Shown one piece after another: positions 5,871 to 7,645 of a stretch of DNA of 7,645 nt (the first letter of the stretch is position 1; each line of letters opens with the position of its first letter). Below the pieces are notes generated by a model. It was not told the origin of the DNA, did no database searches, and saw only the letters and a program-made list of their open reading frames with translations. The position numbers and the translations under genes are program-made. The DNA comes from Nitrospinota bacterium. Lineage in GTDB: Bacteria > Nitrospinota > Nitrospinia > UBA9942. The stretch spans positions 1-7,645 of the forward strand of contig JACQEW010000177.1 in NCBI GenBank assembly GCA_016200365.1, given 5' to 3'.

Positions 5871-5926
5871 CTGTGTAATCAAAGTTAGTGTGAGCGAAGC
5901 GAACACCTAACTTGAGGAGGTCTTTA

Positions 5927-6259
5927 ATGTTCGGAATAGGAATGCCCGAGTTAATAGTGATACTTGCCATTGCTATTATAGTAATAGGACCGAGTAAGCT
6001 GCCGGAGATTGCAAGGGCACTCGGAAGAGGTTATGCAGAATTTCAGAAAACAATGAAAACCGTAAAGGATTCCATTGATAAAACTGAAACCGATTTCAGC
6101 AATACGATTAATATAGACGAAGATAAATTGAAAAGCGAAGGGGTGAAGGAGCAGAAGAATCAGACAGGCTTTCTATCTCCGAAACTCCCTGACACATCGT
6201 CTCATAAGGAGGGTATAAGGGTTGGAGGACAAGCAGGAGACAAAGAAAAGAAAGATTAG
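5927..6259 (+). CDS. tatA/tatB: Sec-independent (Tat) translocase subunit, TatA/TatB family
   Basis: A 110-residue protein of the twin-arginine translocase, which exports folded proteins with RR signal peptides. A short N-terminal membrane helix (MFGIGMPELIVILAIAIIVI, 1-20) is followed by the GPSKLPE hinge (21-27), an amphipathic helix (about 28-47) and a charged, flexible tail. Glu8 and Gly21-Pro22 are TatB-like, whereas the ALGRGYAEFQKTM helix fits TatA/E. As the only such subunit in the window, it cannot be assigned firmly. The true start is ATG 5927, with GAGGAGG (5914-5920) 6 bases upstream; an in-frame TTG at 5912 overlaps that RBS and is rejected. The last about 30 codons contain the tatC ribosome binding site and start, so tail sequence is constrained by the next gene. 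Confidence 0.92.
   Translation: MFGIGMPELIVILAIAIIVIGPSKLPEIARALGRGYAEFQKTMKTVKDSIDKTETDFSNTINIDEDKLKSEGVKEQKNQTGFLSPKLPDTSSHKEGIRVGGQAGDKEKKD
6206..6213 (+). promoter_or_regulatory. ribosome binding site that decides the tatC TTG start
   Basis: AAGGAGGG inside the end of the tatA/B gene lies 8 bases before TTG at 6222. The conserved TatC N-terminus begins only about 20 residues into that frame and no ATG lies between, which supports TTG as the real start. Confidence 0.6.
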
Positions 6260-7037
6260 AAAGGTCGCACCTGAAGAAAAACTCCCCTTTACAGAGCATC
6301 TTGAGGAGTTCAGATGGCGGCTGATTATTGTAATAGCCACAGTCGCCGTATGGTTCGGGATATGCTACAACTATTCAGCAGATATTATTAGATTCGTCCA
6401 GAAGCCGCTCAACCAGAAGCTCATTTTCATCAGCCCTACCGAGGCATTTTTTGTAAACATGAAGGTTGCATTCTTTGCAGCGCTTTTTCTCTCTCTCCCT
6501 GTAATAATTTACCAGCTCTGGGCATTTGTTGCACCGGGTCTTCTTGAAAGGGAAAAGAAATATACACTTCCATTTATAATTTCAGCAACACTATGTTTTC
6601 TTACCGGTGCAGGCTTTTGTTATTTTATTGTCCTTCCTGTGGGGACAAAATTCCTTTTAAGCTTTGCCGGAAGCGAGCTGAAACCGATGATTTCAATAAA
6701 TAATTATATCTCTTTTATAAGCAGATTCATGATAGCCTTCGGCGCTGTCTTTGAATTTCCTGTAGTAATATTCTTCTTGAGCAAGGTAGGAATCGTTACC
6801 CCGGAAATCCTCTCAAAAAACAGGAGATACTCCATACTCGGAATATTCGTATTATCCGCAATCCTGTCCCCCCCTGATGTATTTAGCATGTTCCTAATGG
6901 CAATCCCGCTGATGGGACTATATGAGATAAGTATAATTATATCCAGGGTCTTCGGGAAAAAGGCTGCAAAAGGAAAAGTAGTCGAGGGGTTAAGTGGTCA
7001 AGGGGTCGAGGAAACCCTTGAACCCTTGAATCCTTGA
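6222..7037 (+). CDS. tatC: Tat translocase core subunit TatC
   Basis: A 271-residue, six-helix inner-membrane protein that receives twin-arginine signal peptides and forms the Tat core with TatB. Family hallmarks are in place: PFTEHLEEFRWRL (22-34), SPTEAFF (71-77), WAFVAPGLLEREKKY (100-114, Glu111 matching E. coli Glu103), FGAVFEFPVV (173-182, Glu178 matching E. coli Glu170), and SPPDVFS plus MAIPLMGLYE (216-235). One departure is Met223 where E. coli has Gln215. Translation starts at TTG 6222, overlapping the upstream tatA/B frame by 38 bases, so the two are probably translationally coupled. The last about 20 residues (VVEGLSGQGVEETLEPLNP) are encoded by a low-complexity CAAGGGG/CCCTTGAA repeat and look like an extension past the family's normal end. 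Confidence 0.95.
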   Translation: MEDKQETKKRKIRKVAPEEKLPFTEHLEEFRWRLIIVIATVAVWFGICYNYSADIIRFVQKPLNQKLIFISPTEAFFVNMKVAFFAALFLSLPVIIYQLWAFVAPGLLEREKKYTLPFIISATLCFLTGAGFCYFIVLPVGTKFLLSFAGSELKPMISINNYISFISRFMIAFGAVFEFPVVIFFLSKVGIVTPEILSKNRRYSILGIFVLSAILSPPDVFSMFLMAIPLMGLYEISIIISRVFGKKAAKGKVVEGLSGQGVEETLEPLNP

Positions 7038-7047
7038 ACCCTTTGAA
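7015..7047 (+). repeat. 8-bp tandem repeat CCCTTGAA across the tatC-acyP junction
   Basis: Units CCCTTGAA, CCCTTGAA, TCCTTGAA and CCCTTTGAA run in tandem. The upstream CAAGGGGT (6999-7006) is complementary to AACCCTTG (7013-7020), so a small hairpin is possible. The tatC stop (7035-7037) lies inside the third unit, and the acyP start follows 8 bases after the array. Confidence 0.7.
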
Positions 7048-7054
7048 ATTTTTT

Positions 7055-7333
7055 ATGTCTAATGCACGGGCTCATATAATTGTATCAGGCATTGTTCAAG
7101 GGGTCTTCTTCAGGGCGAACACACGGGATACAGCCGGCAGGCTTGGCGTAAAGGGGTGGGTTAAAAATAAATACGACGGCACGGTGGAGATTGCTGCGGA
7201 GGGGGATAAAGAAAAAATTGAGAGATTGGTCGGCTGGTGTCATAAAGGTCCTCAGGGTGCAATTGTCAAAGATGTAACTGTGGAATGGGAGGAGCACAAA
7301 GGAGAGTTCAAGGATTTTAGTGTGAGATACTGA
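7055..7333 (+). CDS. acyP: acylphosphatase
   Basis: A 92-residue cytosolic enzyme that hydrolyses acyl phosphates such as carbamoyl phosphate and 1,3-bisphosphoglycerate to carboxylate and phosphate. The length equals the usual 90-100 residues. Near the N-terminus, VSGIVQGVFFRANTRDTA (10-27) is the phosphate-binding loop with catalytic Arg20. GWVKNKYDGTVEIAAEGD (34-51) holds catalytic Asn38. The end is KDFSVRY. ATG 7055 is preferred: an in-frame TTG at 7034 overlaps the tatC stop, has no RBS and would add a 7-residue repeat-derived tail. No clear SD precedes the ATG either, so translation may depend on coupling to tatC, 17 bases upstream. Its position after tatC probably reflects co-transcription rather than a role in export. 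Confidence 0.94.
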   Translation: MSNARAHIIVSGIVQGVFFRANTRDTAGRLGVKGWVKNKYDGTVEIAAEGDKEKIERLVGWCHKGPQGAIVKDVTVEWEEHKGEFKDFSVRY

Positions 7334-7352
7334 ATTTCTGCTGAATTTCTGC
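7331..7352 (+). repeat. 11-bp tandem duplication TGAATTTCTGC x2
   Basis: Two exact copies (7331-7341 and 7342-7352) start with the acyP stop codon TGA (7331-7333). This looks like a recent short slippage duplication at the junction with hairpin repeat C. Confidence 0.7.
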
Positions 7353-7466
7353 CACAGACAAACACAGACTTAACAGAAAGGTAAAGGCACAGGTAAAGGT
7401 AAAGATTTTTCTCTGCCTATACCTTTACCTCTACCTGCTTTATAAAAGTCAGTAAAAATCTGTGGC
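7351..7466. repeat. long imperfect hairpin repeat C between acyP and the DUF4416 gene
   Basis: The outer arms GCCACAGA (7351-7358) and TCTGTGGC (7459-7466) are exact complements. An inner pair, AGGTAAAGGTA (7391-7401) with TACCTTTACCT (7420-7430), is also exact. Between them the left arm is made of GGTAAAG-like units and the right of pyrimidine-rich counterparts. The layout matches repeats A and B. It fills the 141-base gap; the only other content is 8 bases before the next ATG, with no obvious SD. Confidence 0.7.
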
Positions 7467-7474
7467 TAAAAATC

Positions 7475-7645
7475 ATGGGTAAGATAACCTATCCCCCGCC
7501 TGCAATGCTCTTTGCGGGACTGATATATAAAGACTCCGGGACAGCAGAATCAGCAAAACTAAAATTGGGCGATAAATTCGGCGAGATATATCAACAGGGC
7601 ATCCCGTTCCCGTTTACTTTTACAGATTACTATAATAAGGAAATG
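7475..7645 (+). CDS. DUF4416 family protein, N-terminal 57 codons (runs off the window)
   Basis: ATG 7475 opens a frame unbroken to the window end (57 codons). The product begins MGKITYPPPAMLFAGLIYKD and ends GIPFPFTFTDYYNKEM, a close match to the DUF4416 pattern as I remember it (PxP..LF.G start, FPFDFTDYY..EMG). The family is of unknown function and is usually a protein of about 180 residues. It lies 141 bases after acyP on the same strand, separated by hairpin repeat C, so co-transcription is possible but not certain. No clear SD is seen; GTGGCTAAAAATC directly precedes the ATG. The remaining two thirds are outside the window. Confidence 0.82.
   Translation, partial: MGKITYPPPAMLFAGLIYKDSGTAESAKLKLGDKFGEIYQQGIPFPFTFTDYYNKEM

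Larger units (their letters stand above)
5642..5882. repeat. outer inverted repeat TTGATTACACAGATT enclosing other palindromes
   Basis: TTGATTACACAGATT (5642-5656) is the exact reverse complement of 5868-5882. Shorter versions recur inside: GATTACAC (5664-5671), AATCTGTAAT (5689-5698), TGTGTAATCTG (5851-5861), and a relative, TTAATCACAGATTAACAC, near 4071-4088. The 241-base unit contains the terminator-like hairpin and the 5743-5827 palindrome, so it could be a composite non-autonomous element or two facing copies of one repeat. Confidence 0.55.
5315..5926. other. gene-free palindrome-rich intergenic region
   Basis: About 610 bases lie between the divergently oriented mscS and tat genes. I find no credible ORF. 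The region holds, in order, hairpin repeat B (5341-5453), an AT-rich stretch (5454-5530), a C/G-rich palindrome (5545-5565), an outer inverted repeat (5642-5656 with 5868-5882) enclosing a terminator-like hairpin (5708-5734) and a GC-richer palindrome (5743-5827), a small GTGGC-TTT-GCCAC hairpin (5836-5848), a candidate promoter (5842-5870), and a GTTAG...CTAAC hairpin just before the tatA/B ribosome binding site. Confidence 0.8.

Noticed and set aside
5912..5926. TTG 5912 as the tatA/B start
   Set aside because: It would translate the Shine-Dalgarno itself; ATG 5927 gives the canonical MFGIGMPEL start.

Overview
The window looks like a fragment of an AT-rich anaerobic or environmental bacterial genome. 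Nitrospirota (Thermodesulfovibrionia-like) or a neighbouring deltaproteobacterial lineage is my best guess. This rests on general impression: the style of the Tat proteins, the tat / acylphosphatase / DUF4416 neighbourhood, and intergenic DNA packed with palindromic dispersed repeats. No rRNA, tRNA or diagnostic marker is present, so the taxonomy is inference.

Region 1 (1-1613). The right part of an IS1182-type insertion sequence enters from the left edge. Its DDE transposase is broken by a frameshift at about 954-956, just after the catalytic Glu. The element ends near 1290, inside a minus-strand gene for a small exported CxxC protein. Only that gene's signal peptide and first motif survive (1291-1430). 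Its 5' region carries a perfect anti-SD complement and a possible 21-codon leader ORF.

Region 2 (1614-5314). A plus-strand TVP38/TMEM64 (DedA superfamily) membrane protein runs tail-to-tail into a minus-strand series. In transcription order that series is an MscS-type mechanosensitive channel (4268-5314), an ArsB/NhaD-superfamily ion transporter (2777-4042), and a stand-alone CBS-pair protein (2265-2720). Together they suggest osmotic and ion homeostasis, with the CBS protein a plausible nucleotide sensor. The gaps between them hold palindromic repeats.

Region 3 (5315-5926). About 600 bases contain no gene but at least five different palindromic elements, some nested, and a good candidate sigma70 promoter (TTGCCA-N17-TTTAAT) for the tat genes.

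Region 4 (5927-7645). Plus-strand cluster: a TatA/TatB-family subunit, tatC (TTG start overlapping the previous gene), acylphosphatase acyP, another long hairpin repeat, and the first 57 codons of a DUF4416 protein that runs off the right edge. The Tat proteins form a translocase for folded proteins; acylphosphatase is a small soluble housekeeping enzyme.

I saw no CRISPR array, defence island or RNA gene. The most unusual content is the non-coding palindromic repeat DNA and the unexplained 5' region of the IS-disrupted gene.
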